Below, one piece after another: positions 1-6,789 of a DNA stretch of 11,782 nt; position 1 is the first letter of the stretch; every line of letters begins with the position of its first letter. The notes beneath the pieces are model-generated. The model did no database searches. It was not told the DNA's origin and saw only the letters and a program-made list of their open reading frames with translations. The DNA is from Terriglobales bacterium (GTDB lineage Bacteria; Acidobacteriota; Terriglobia; Terriglobales; Acidobacteriaceae): NCBI GenBank assembly GCA_019241735.1, contig JAFAWN010000076.1, positions 1 through 11,782 on the forward strand, read 5' to 3'. Made by a program: the position numbers and the translations under genes.

Positions 1-1146
1 ATTGCCTCCGCCGTCGTCGAATGGCTGAATACTGATAATGGGCGCAAATATTCGCTCAAGACTAATAACAAGGGAGAATACTTTTCTCTCGGCATTTCCC
101 CCGGCAAATATAAAGTCACCCTCAGTCAGGGCGGTAAAGAACTCTACCACTACGATGGAGTGCCGGTAGGCGTGGAGGAAGCCGACCTCGACTTTGATTT
201 AAAGAAAGAGCAGACGGCGGTGGCCAAAGAACATGGGCTGACCCCGGAGCAACTGAAGCAGCAGGAGGAGCAAAAAGCGAAGGTTGCCAAAGAGGCGAAT
301 ACGATCAAGTCGCTGAACGAAAAACTGGCGGCCGCCAAGCAGGCATCCGATGCCGGCAATTTTGACGATGCTATTGCGCAGCTAAACGAAGCCACTCAGA
401 TGGATGCGTCCCACGACGTCTTATGGGCCAGGCTCGCCGACGCTTATCGCAATTCGGCGGTCAAGCAAACTGATCCTGCCGAAAAAACCAAGCGCCTGGA
501 AGCTGCCGTCAGCAACTACGAGAAGGCCATCGAGATCAAGACCAGCTCCTCGGGAACTTCTGCAGCTGCGGCTCGCAACCCGGCTGCAACCGACCCTAAT
601 AACAGAGACTTCAATCGGGGAACAAATACGATGGCGCCCTATCCCGCGGATAAATCCGGCGCCACAAAAACGCCGGCAATGCCCCCCGACGCAGTTCGGC
701 AGCTGGCTGGCTACTACAACAACATGGGCGATGCCGCGGCCAAGCTGGGGAAAGTGGATGACGCGGTGAAAGATTACAACCTGGCTGCTCAGACCGACCC
801 CAGTAATGGCGGCCAATATTATTTCAATCTAGGCGCCGTTCTCACCAATGCCAACGCCAGCAATGACCCCAAAAAGCGCCAGGCCGCCATCGAAGCTTTT
901 GATAAAGCGATCGCCGCCGACCCTAAACACGCGGACGCTTATTACTGGAAGGCGGTGAACTATATGGGGGATGCGACCCTGAAGGGCGACAAGATGGTTG
1001 CGCCTGAGGGCACCGCGGAGGCGTTTAACAAATACCTTGAGCTGCAACCCACCGGACCGCACGCAGAAGAGGCAAAGGCCATGCTGGCAAGCATAGGCGC
1101 GACCATCCAAACGGAGTTCGGGAAGAAAAAATCCACCAAGAAGTAA
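1..1146 (+). CDS. TPR-repeat protein with N-terminal carboxypeptidase-regulatory-like domain (5' end outside window)
   Basis: The reading frame is open from base 1 to the TAA at 1144-1146, giving 381 visible residues and no start inside the window. A GTG at 160 is in frame, but coding similarity runs upstream of it. Residues about 1-60 (NNKGEYFSLGISPGKYKV and around) look like a carboxypeptidase-regulatory/Cna-B-type beta-sandwich. A Lys/Gln/Glu-rich, probably coiled-coil helix follows. TPR-like helix pairs lie near residues 109-180, 234-268 and 274-315, with typical A..G..DDAI..L..A...D patterns. A Thr/Ser/Ala/Pro-rich linker at about 182-233 splits the repeats. Proteins of this build are common in Acidobacteria and are usually exported or periplasmic scaffolds, but the signal peptide would lie upstream and cannot be seen. 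The partner and exact function are unknown. A terminator follows the stop directly, so this gene ends its own transcript. Confidence 0.85.
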   Translation: MASAVVEWLNTDNGRKYSLKTNNKGEYFSLGISPGKYKVTLSQGGKELYHYDGVPVGVEEADLDFDLKKEQTAVAKEHGLTPEQLKQQEEQKAKVAKEANTIKSLNEKLAAAKQASDAGNFDDAIAQLNEATQMDASHDVLWARLADAYRNSAVKQTDPAEKTKRLEAAVSNYEKAIEIKTSSSGTSAAAARNPAATDPNNRDFNRGTNTMAPYPADKSGATKTPAMPPDAVRQLAGYYNNMGDAAAKLGKVDDAVKDYNLAAQTDPSNGGQYYFNLGAVLTNANASNDPKKRQAAIEAFDKAIAADPKHADAYYWKAVNYMGDATLKGDKMVAPEGTAEAFNKYLELQPTGPHAEEAKAMLASIGATIQTEFGKKKSTKK

Positions 1147-1167
1147 GCGCGAGCGTCGCTCCAATCT

Positions 1168-1197
1168 AAGGCGGCCCCGTGCCGCCTTCTTTTTTTC
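1168..1197 (+). terminator. Intrinsic terminator after the TPR gene
   Basis: A perfect 8-base stem AAGGCGGC (1168-1175) and GCCGCCTT (1181-1188) encloses a 5-base loop, followed by CT and a run of seven T (1191-1196 plus the preceding T). It lies 21 bases past the TPR stop codon. It separates that gene from the PilT-moeA-moaC group. Confidence 0.9.
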
Positions 1198-1312
1198 CCT
1201 TATTGACATTTTATTCGGTTACGAAGGTCTGCACGTGTCAGTTTTAGCGCCGCTCAGCCGCTTTTTGTCGTTAGAGTGAAGGGATACGCGGCGTGAGGTC
1301 GTTAATCGGCTC

Positions 1313-2533
1313 GTGCGGTCCCCCTTTAAAAAATCCGAGCCGGAAGATATCGCGGGGCCGGAGACCGCGACAACTTCTTTCTGTTCCAGCTACTCGGATA
1401 CAGACGCGCTTCTAACCTCCATGCTTGCTGCTCATGAGCAAACCAGCGACCTGATCTTTTCTCCCAACCGGCTACCCCAAATCGAGGTGCATGGGCAGCT
1501 ACACGACTTGCAGGTGCAGGGTATGCCGCCCATGAGTGCAGACGACACCCGCCGGATCGGTTCCAGTCTGATCGGCAGCAATAAGCAGGCTATTAGCACG
1601 CTGCGGGAAAAAGGTTCGTGTGACGTCTCTTATGGTTTGCCGGGCATTGCCCGATTCCGGGTCCACGTATTCATTCAGCGTGGCAGCTGCGCCGTGGTGA
1701 TGCGCGTCATTCCCACCGCCACCCCGGATTTTGAGGTCCTGGGGCTCCCTGCGGCATTAGAAGAGGTAGCTGCGCTTCGTGATGGAATCGTCCTGGTGAC
1801 GGGCGCGCAGGGCGCCGGAAAGTCCTCGACTCTGGCAGCGCTTCTGGACCTGATCAATCGAGTCCGGCGTTGCCATGTCATTAGTATCGAAGACCCCATC
1901 GAGTTCCTGGATCCCCACAAGGAGGCCACAATCCATCAGCGGGAGCTTTATAGCGACACACCCAGCTTCGCCATCGGATTGCGGGCCGCTTTGCGGCAGT
2001 CGCCCAAAGTAATACTGGTCGGGGAGATGCGTGACCGCGAAACCATGGAGATGGTTTTCGAGGCAGCTGAGACCGGTCACCTGGTGCTCTCAAGCCTCAC
2101 CAGTATCGACGCCGAGCAAACCGTTGCCCGCATTGTTAGTGCATTCGCGCCCGCGGAGCGGCCTTCCATTCGCGCAAGGCTCGCCAAAACTTTTCGCTTT
2201 GTCGTTTCCCAGCGCCTGTTGCCGCGAAAAGATGGTCACGGACGGGCGCTTGCGGTTGAGCTCTTGCAGAGGCATCCCGGAATTTCTGAGGTGATACAGA
2301 GTGATGACGGCGCGGGACCATCAATACTGCAGGCGATGAAGCGCTGCAATCCTGAAATGCAGCATTTTGACGGAGAAATAGAAAAATTGGTCCGGGCCGG
2401 CGTCATCGAACACGATGCGGCTATGACTTTCGCCACCGATCAGGAGGCATTGCGAATCAGACTGTCAGACTTCTTCTCCTCCGCACAGAAAAACCTCAGC
2501 GGCAAGCTTTCTTCCGCCGCGGTTAGCTCATAG
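1313..2533 (+). CDS. PilT-family type IV pilus retraction ATPase paralogue
   Basis: The 406-residue product is a secretion/pilus hexameric ATPase of the PilT branch. These enzymes sit at the inner-membrane base of type IV pili and power pilin disassembly. Residues 31-140 form the N-terminal domain (SDLIFSPNRLPQIEVHGQL resembles the PilT SDLHL...P..R..G.L start). Residues 164-171 are Walker A (GAQGAGKS), 190-198 the Asp box (ISIEDPIEF), 233-241 Walker B (VILVGEMRD), and 254-267 the His box. The PilT hallmark VGEMRDRET is present, and no PilB-type zinc-binding cysteine cluster is seen. In the His box TGHLV is kept, but the usual LHTNSA reads LTSIDA, so the second His is Thr264. A Ser-rich N-terminal extension of about 30 residues and a long Ser-rich tail make it longer than typical PilT (about 345-370). 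GTG 1313 is the only plausible start upstream of the domain; ATG 1421 would trim it. GAGGT lies 13 bases upstream, too far to be a good ribosome site. Whether it is the main retraction motor or an accessory paralogue cannot be told here. Confidence 0.9.
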   Translation: MRSPFKKSEPEDIAGPETATTSFCSSYSDTDALLTSMLAAHEQTSDLIFSPNRLPQIEVHGQLHDLQVQGMPPMSADDTRRIGSSLIGSNKQAISTLREKGSCDVSYGLPGIARFRVHVFIQRGSCAVVMRVIPTATPDFEVLGLPAALEEVAALRDGIVLVTGAQGAGKSSTLAALLDLINRVRRCHVISIEDPIEFLDPHKEATIHQRELYSDTPSFAIGLRAALRQSPKVILVGEMRDRETMEMVFEAAETGHLVLSSLTSIDAEQTVARIVSAFAPAERPSIRARLAKTFRFVVSQRLLPRKDGHGRALAVELLQRHPGISEVIQSDDGAGPSILQAMKRCNPEMQHFDGEIEKLVRAGVIEHDAAMTFATDQEALRIRLSDFFSSAQKNLSGKLSSAAVSS

Positions 2534-2584
2534 GTTCCGGTTTACGTTAGATTTTCCGCCGCCTGACACCGTATCATTCCTCCC

Positions 2585-3841
2585 ATGCCTGCTGTGCCAT
2601 CGGAAGAAACATCGCTCCCAAGTTTCGAAGGCGCGCGCCAGGTCGTAGAAGAGCATCTCTGCTATCTGCACCCTACTCAAACAGAATGCGTGCACCTTCT
2701 CAATGCCTCTGGCCGCGTCCTCGCCGAAACCATCGTCGCTGACCGCGATTTTCCTGCGTTCCCGCGATCGACACGCGACGGCTACGCAGTACGATCCTCA
2801 AATTCGCTGTCGCGCGAGCCGCTCCGAATCGTGGTGGAAGTTAAGGCTGGAGGGGCGCTGCAAACCGTTACGCCGCTGCTAAGCGGCGAGGCGGTCGCAA
2901 TCATGACAGGAGCTCCCGTCCCGCCTGGCGCGGATGCAGTTGTAATGATTGAGTACACATCCCGACACGGCGACAGTTTAGAGATTCGCAAAGCTGTCGC
3001 CTCCGGAGAGAACATCGTTCCCACTGGCGCCGAAGCAACCAAAGGCGACACCTTGATTCATCGCGGGGCCCGAATCGACTATGTCGCTATCGCAGTGGCC
3101 GCCGCGGTCGGCAGAACTCAACTGTCGGTTTTTCGTCGCCCGCGCATTGCCGTGCTGGCTACGGGAGACGAACTGGTTGACGTAAGTTGCGCGCCCGCCG
3201 CCCATCAGATTAGAAACTCGAACGGTTACTCGCTTGCTGCCCAAATTCAAGCATGTGGCGCCGCCGCAGTTTTGCTCCCGATAGCTCCTGACGAAGGTCC
3301 GCGCCTCCGCGATTTGATTGCGCAAGGCCTCGAAGCCGATCTTCTTCTGGTGGCGGGCGGAGTCTCCATGGGCAAATTCGACCTCGTGGAAGGCGTATTG
3401 GCGGAATTCGACGCCGAGTTCCTGTTCACCGGCGCGCTCCTCCAACCCGGACGCCCGGTAGTGTTTGGCCGCATCCCTGGGCTTTCAGATGCCGCCAACA
3501 GCTATAAATACTTCTTTGGACTTCCCGGTAATCCGCTTTCAACTATGGTTACGTTTGAACTGTTTGCGCGACCGGTGGTCGAGGCGCTCGGCGGAGCCCA
3601 ACCGCGGCCGCTGATATTTGGCCGGGCAAGATTGAAAGCTGACATTAGGACCAAACTCGGCTTGAAGCGTTTTCTACCGGGCCTTCTTTCCGGTCGATTC
3701 GAAAACGCAGAAGTGGAACTGATCAAATGGCATGGTTCGGGCGACATTGCAGCCATGGCTGCAGCAAATTGTTACGTAGTCGTGGCCGCGGATCGTGACA
3801 GCATCGCGGCGGGCGAGTGGGTCCCGATCATGATGCGATAG
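2585..3841 (+). CDS. moeA: Molybdopterin molybdenumtransferase MoeA
   Basis: MoeA inserts molybdate into adenylylated molybdopterin, releasing AMP and giving active molybdenum cofactor in the cytoplasm. At 418 residues it is the usual length (E. coli MoeA is about 411). Visible motifs, in order: DFPAFPRSTRDGYA (55-68, with the conserved Asp65), IMTGAPVPPGADAVV (106-120), ATGDELV (192-198), QIRNSNGY (208-215), GGVSMGKFD (258-266), QPGRP (287-291) and GLPGNP (312-317). A C-terminal domain IV has HGSGDIAAMAAANC and an AGEWVPI ending. All four MoeA domains therefore appear intact. In the QPGRP motif Arg stands where many homologues have Lys. The ATG at 2585 lies 51 bases after the PilT stop, with no Shine-Dalgarno sequence in front. 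moaC follows after another 51 bases, supporting co-transcription. Confidence 0.96.
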   Translation: MPAVPSEETSLPSFEGARQVVEEHLCYLHPTQTECVHLLNASGRVLAETIVADRDFPAFPRSTRDGYAVRSSNSLSREPLRIVVEVKAGGALQTVTPLLSGEAVAIMTGAPVPPGADAVVMIEYTSRHGDSLEIRKAVASGENIVPTGAEATKGDTLIHRGARIDYVAIAVAAAVGRTQLSVFRRPRIAVLATGDELVDVSCAPAAHQIRNSNGYSLAAQIQACGAAAVLLPIAPDEGPRLRDLIAQGLEADLLLVAGGVSMGKFDLVEGVLAEFDAEFLFTGALLQPGRPVVFGRIPGLSDAANSYKYFFGLPGNPLSTMVTFELFARPVVEALGGAQPRPLIFGRARLKADIRTKLGLKRFLPGLLSGRFENAEVELIKWHGSGDIAAMAAANCYVVVAADRDSIAAGEWVPIMMR

Positions 3842-3892
3842 CCTCCCGTATGCCATCAAAATTACCCTGCCACATGTAAGATAAGTTAACCG

Positions 3893-4372
3893 ATGATGGA
3901 GAGAATACTCTCGCACTACGAGGCGGGCCGCGCGAAAATGGTGGACGTCTCTGCCAAGGATTTCACCCAGCGCACAGCTGAGGCGGCGGGCTTTGTAACT
4001 CTGACGCCCGCGGTATTGAGCGCCCTCCCAAAAAATCCAAAAGGCGACGCTCTCGAGGTGGCCCGGCTGGCGGGAATCATGGCGGCAAAGCGGACTGCTG
4101 ACCTGATCCCGTTATGTCACCCGCTCCCGCTCTCGCACATTGATGTGACCCTGCGCCTCTGTGAAACCGGCGTCGCTATTTCATCCACGGTGACCGCAAC
4201 CGCGACCACAGGCGTGGAAATGGAAGCCCTGGTCGCTGTCTCTGTGGCCGCCTTGACCGTGTACGATATGTGCAAAGCGCTCGACAAAGGCATCGAGATC
4301 CGCGAAATAGTACTCGAGCGCAAGTCGGGTGGTAAAAGTGGAGACTATCAGCGCTCGCGAGTGAAAGCGTAA
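3893..4372 (+). CDS. moaC: Cyclic pyranopterin monophosphate synthase MoaC
   Basis: MoaC converts 3',8-cyclo-7,8-dihydro-GTP, made by MoaA, into cyclic pyranopterin monophosphate, an early step of molybdenum cofactor synthesis. The 159-residue product has the full family signature: MVDVSAKD (16-23), AGIMAAKRT (60-68), LIPLCHPLPLSHIDV (71-85), TGVEMEALVAVSVAALTVYDMCKA (106-129) and SGGKSGDY (145-152). By alignment with E. coli MoaC from memory, the catalytic residues Lys51, His77, Asp128 and Lys131 correspond to Lys50, His76, Asp125 and Lys128 here. Two adjacent ATGs (3893 and 3896) could start it. The first gives an N-terminal length matching E. coli MoaC. No Shine-Dalgarno sequence is visible. 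The response regulator starts 8 bases after the stop. No moaA, moaD or moaE is in the window. Confidence 0.96.
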   Translation: MMERILSHYEAGRAKMVDVSAKDFTQRTAEAAGFVTLTPAVLSALPKNPKGDALEVARLAGIMAAKRTADLIPLCHPLPLSHIDVTLRLCETGVAISSTVTATATTGVEMEALVAVSVAALTVYDMCKALDKGIEIREIVLERKSGGKSGDYQRSRVKA

Positions 4373-4380
4373 CTTCCGCC

Positions 4381-5154
4381 ATGGCAAACATCGTCAAAGT
4401 CCTTCTGGTGGATGACAATCCCATGATTTTGGAGATGTTGCAGTCTGCGTTGAACCCGCTGGCTTCAGTCGCGACTGCGACCGATGGCGCCGACGCATTG
4501 CTGAAAGCGGTGGACGATCCACCTGACCTTCTGGTCAGCGATTACCGCATGCCGGGAATGGATGGCCGCCAGCTTGTCGAGAAACTTAAAAGCCGCCCCA
4601 AGACTTCTGCGATTTCGGTGATTCTCGTGGCCACCAAAGCCGACATCACTGAAAAACTTGGCATGCAGGACCACGCGGTCGACGATTTTCTTGAAAAGCC
4701 TTTTTTTCTCAAAGAGGCCACGCAGAAGATCAAGCGTCTGATCGATAAGATCGCACTGGAAAAGATGGCCAAGCGAGCGGCTTCAGACGGTATCCTGCGC
4801 GGCAATCTTGCGCAGATGAACGTGATTGACCTGGTGCAATCGCTGGAGATGGGACGGAAGAGCTGCTCCCTGGTGCTGACCAATCAGAACGAAAAGTGCG
4901 AGCTGTATTTCAGTGAAGGGCAAGTGGTGCATGCAACTTATGGTTCTGTCACTGGGGATGCCGCGGTGTTCAATGTCCTCCGCTGGACCGGCGGAAACTT
5001 CCACATAAACTTTGAGGGCAAGACATCACAGCGCACTACCCAGTTGAACACCCAGGGACTTCTGATGGAAGGCCTGCGCCTGCTGGATGAATCGGCGCGC
5101 GACCATGCCGATGACGGGAAACAGGAAGAAGATGACGTCCTCCTCGACTCCTGA
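4381..5154 (+). CDS. CheY-like response regulator with C-terminal PATAN (DUF4388) domain
   Basis: The 257-residue product joins a receiver domain (about 5-123) to a PATAN/DUF4388 domain (about 137-237), with an acidic, disordered tail ending EEDDVLLDS. Receiver residues are Asp11-Asp12, the phospho-acceptor Asp54 in SDYRMPGMDG, and Lys107 in EKPF. At the position that normally carries the switch Ser/Thr there is Ala84, with Thr85 next to it, so signalling geometry may differ. The PATAN part (GNLAQMNVIDLVQSLEMGRK, then SCSLVLTN...CELYFSEGQVVHA and GDAAVFNVLRWTGGNF) is a clear family match. It has no DNA-binding domain, so it probably acts by protein contact. The ATG at 4381 is 8 bases past moaC and lacks a Shine-Dalgarno sequence. 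The last 23 bases overlap the downstream Mog-family gene. In cyanobacteria, PATAN regulators such as PixE bind type IV pilus motor ATPases. A similar role here is inference, helped by the PilT paralogue upstream. Confidence 0.93.
   Translation: MANIVKVLLVDDNPMILEMLQSALNPLASVATATDGADALLKAVDDPPDLLVSDYRMPGMDGRQLVEKLKSRPKTSAISVILVATKADITEKLGMQDHAVDDFLEKPFFLKEATQKIKRLIDKIALEKMAKRAASDGILRGNLAQMNVIDLVQSLEMGRKSCSLVLTNQNEKCELYFSEGQVVHATYGSVTGDAAVFNVLRWTGGNFHINFEGKTSQRTTQLNTQGLLMEGLRLLDESARDHADDGKQEEDDVLLDS
5123..5128 (+). promoter_or_regulatory. Ribosome binding site that decides the Mog-family start
   Basis: AGGAAG lies just before the ATG at 5132, with GGA ending 5 bases upstream of it. Earlier in-frame ATGs at 5087, 5105 and 5111 would add up to 15 residues (MNRRATMPMTGNRKK) with no family similarity and no comparable site. 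The site lies inside the coding sequence of the response regulator's acidic tail. Confidence 0.65.
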
Positions 5155-5635
5155 ACGCATCTCCGCAGCGGTTCTTACAGTCAGCGATTCATGCTCGCGC
5201 GGAGAACGCAGAGACCTTTCCGGACCTGCCGTGTCAGCGATTCTTGCCCAAGGCGGGTTTGACATCTCTGCCCAGGAAATTGTCCCGGACGAGAAAATCG
5301 CGATTCATCAGGCCATCCTGCGATTAGCGGACACGGCCCGTGTGGTTATCACGACCGGGGGGACTGGAATTGCGGACCGGGATGTCACCCCTGAAGCCAC
5401 GCAAGAAACTTGCTCCAGGATGTTGCCTGGTATTCCCGAGAGGATGCGCATAGAGGGCGCAAGGAAAACTCCATTCGCTGCTCTCAGCCGCGGTGTATGC
5501 GGAGTTTGCAAGAAATCAGTGGTGCTGAATCTGCCCGGCAGCCTGCCAGGCGCGGTGGATTCGCTATCCTCGGTTATTGAACTTCTCCCGCACATCGTTC
5601 AACTCCTGAATGGAAACACCACTCACGACGAATAG
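5132..5635 (+). CDS. mog: MoaB/Mog-family molybdopterin adenylyltransferase
   Basis: This family activates molybdopterin by adenylylation with ATP. The product, MPT-AMP, is the substrate of MoeA. From ATG 5132 the protein is 167 residues, closer in length to MoaB (about 170) than E. coli MogA (about 195). Motifs are AAVLTVSDSCSRGE (12-25), DLSGP (28-32, usually D.SG), the nucleotide/pterin-binding TTGGTGIADRDVTPEAT (74-90), LPGIPERMR (98-106), and NLPGSLPGAVDSL (133-145). These match MogA/Cnx1G-like enzymes over the whole length. The start overlaps the response regulator by 23 bases in another frame, suggesting translational coupling. Together with moaC and moeA nearby, this supports a real role in cofactor synthesis. 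MoaB versus Mog naming cannot be settled from the sequence alone. Confidence 0.92.
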   Translation: MTSSSTPERISAAVLTVSDSCSRGERRDLSGPAVSAILAQGGFDISAQEIVPDEKIAIHQAILRLADTARVVITTGGTGIADRDVTPEATQETCSRMLPGIPERMRIEGARKTPFAALSRGVCGVCKKSVVLNLPGSLPGAVDSLSSVIELLPHIVQLLNGNTTHDE

Positions 5636-5689
5636 ATAGGGCTTGCCGCTGTCCTGCTAACCAGCACTTTCGCGTACACTTTTTATCGC

Positions 5690-6310
5690 TTGAAAGTCAT
5701 TAAACATATCTTTTCCCGCTACACGGCATTTCTGTGGGCATTGTTTAAACCGCTGGGGATTTGGGGGGTGTTTCTGGTAGCCGCCCTGGATGGATCTTTC
5801 ATCGGCCTTCCGGTGGATGCTGTCGTCATAGGCTATGTCTATGAAGACCGGGTACGCTTCCTTCTTTATGTATTGATGGCCTCTGCCGGATCGGCACTGG
5901 GAAGCATCGTGATTTATTTGATCGGGTATAAGGGCGGAGAGGAGTTGCTGCGCAAGCGCATCCCGCCTGCCCGCTTTGACAAAATCCATGGCATGTTTGA
6001 GAAACACCCATTCTGGAGCCTGATGTTTCCGGCGGTGTTGCCCCCGCCGGTCCCGTTTAAGTTGTTTGTGCTGGCCGCCGCAGTTTCGGAAATGAGCCTT
6101 CCGCGTTTTCTGACTGCAATCTTTCTCGGCAGGCTGATGCGGTTTTTCCTGTTCGCGTGGCTTACGTTAAAATTTGGCCCCAATTTCGTGCACCTCGTGG
6201 GGCCGGTTTTCCGTCAGCATTACTACGTAGTGATCACCCTTATTCTAACCGGCGTTATCGCGTGGATTATGAAGCAGAAGAGAGCAAAACGCCAGCGCAA
6301 CGATGCGTAG
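5690..6310 (+). CDS. DedA/VTT-family (YqaA-like) inner membrane protein
   Basis: The 206-residue hydrophobic protein has the VTT/SNARE-associated architecture. An N-terminal amphipathic and membrane segment (about 12-35) leads into the re-entrant motif LDGSFIGLPVD (33-43). A membrane helix at about 58-80 is followed by a basic cytoplasmic loop (81-107). The second re-entrant motif is FPAVLPPPVPFKLFVLAAAV (113-132), and FLGRLMRFFLF (145-155) carries the conserved Gly and Arg. A last membrane helix at about 177-194 is followed by a basic tail. DedA-family proteins are linked to phospholipid or undecaprenyl-phosphate flipping and envelope homeostasis. The substrate of this one is unknown. The start is probably TTG 5690, since no in-frame ATG lies before the first motif. 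No ribosome site is visible. It lies 54 bases after the Mog-family gene and ends 16 bases from the convergent osmC gene. Confidence 0.87.
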   Translation: MKVIKHIFSRYTAFLWALFKPLGIWGVFLVAALDGSFIGLPVDAVVIGYVYEDRVRFLLYVLMASAGSALGSIVIYLIGYKGGEELLRKRIPPARFDKIHGMFEKHPFWSLMFPAVLPPPVPFKLFVLAAAVSEMSLPRFLTAIFLGRLMRFFLFAWLTLKFGPNFVHLVGPVFRQHYYVVITLILTGVIAWIMKQKRAKRQRNDA

Positions 6311-6326
6311 ATTACGCCGTTAAGGC

Positions 6327-6752
6327 CTAGCCTTCGAGCTTGGCATTCATGGTGATCTTGGCGTTCAGCAATTTCGACACAGGACATCCACTCTTCGCAT
6401 TCTCAGCAGCTTTTTGGAAGGCGGCATTGTCTGCCTTGGGAACCCGCCCTGCAACATCGAGATGTACTGCAGTAATGGTCCACCCCGCATCCTGCTTCTC
6501 AAGAGATACAATTGCGGTGGTATTGATACTTTCCGCCGTAAAATTCGCCGCGCTGAGTTGGGCCGAAAGCGCCATGGAAAAGCACCCCGCGTGAGCCGCG
6601 GCGATTAATTCCTCAGGGTTGGTGCCGGGCGTGTTTTCAAACCGAGTGGCGAAAGAATACGGCGTGTTCGACAATACTCCGCTGGCGCTCGAAACGGTTC
6701 CTTTGCCATCTTTAAGACCACCCTTCCAGACTGCGCTTGCCTTGCGTTCCAT
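6327..6752 (-). CDS. osmC: OsmC-family peroxiredoxin (organic hydroperoxide reductase)
   Basis: OsmC enzymes reduce organic and inorganic hydroperoxides with a reactive cysteine pair in the cytoplasm. The 141-residue product matches the OsmC subfamily end to end: KGTVSSASGVL (17-27), TRFENTPGTNPEELIAAAHAGCFSMAL (36-62) and SGCPVSKLL (121-129). Cys57 is the peroxidatic and Cys123 the resolving cysteine by family alignment; Arg37 and Glu47/Glu48 complete the active site. The motifs fit OsmC better than Ohr. The ATG at 6750-6752 has AGGAG (6759-6763, minus strand) six bases upstream. It lies 123 bases downstream of the NTF2-like gene on the same strand, so it could be read from that transcript or from its own promoter in the gap. 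It is convergent with the DedA gene. Confidence 0.95.
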   Translation of the reverse strand: MERKASAVWKGGLKDGKGTVSSASGVLSNTPYSFATRFENTPGTNPEELIAAAHAGCFSMALSAQLSAANFTAESINTTAIVSLEKQDAGWTITAVHLDVAGRVPKADNAAFQKAAENAKSGCPVSKLLNAKITMNAKLEG

Positions 6753-6767
6753 TGCTGTCTCCTAGTA

Positions 6768-6789
6768 CGGAGGGTTCAGAGTCCCTCCG
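6768..6789 (-). promoter_or_regulatory. Inverted repeat in the osmC leader
   Basis: A perfect 7-base inverted repeat, CGGAGGG (6768-6774) and CCCTCCG (6783-6789), has an 8-base spacer. It lies 4 bases upstream of the osmC Shine-Dalgarno sequence. It could be an operator or an RNA hairpin affecting ribosome access; no regulator is encoded nearby. An AT-rich stretch just upstream of it (6791-6803, minus-strand AATAATATT) is a possible -10 region, but no good -35 is seen. Confidence 0.5.

Noticed and set aside
1203..1231. TTGACA at 1203-1208 as a promoter for the PilT gene
   Set aside because: The -35 is perfect, but no -10-like hexamer lies at 16-18 bases (GGTCTG at 17), and it sits right after the terminator T-tract. 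A promoter in 1198-1312 is likely but cannot be placed.
2978..3445. Long antisense open frame inside moeA
   Set aside because: It lies opposite a well-conserved gene, has no family motif and no ribosome site, and is explained by GC-rich codon bias.
5087..5131. Longer Mog-family start at 5087
   Set aside because: The extra 15 residues match nothing in the family, while AGGAAG precedes the ATG at 5132.
6322..6334. AAGGC-CTA-GCCTT palindrome over the osmC stop codon as a shared terminator
   Set aside because: The stem is only 5 bases with a 3-base loop and no T-tract on either strand.
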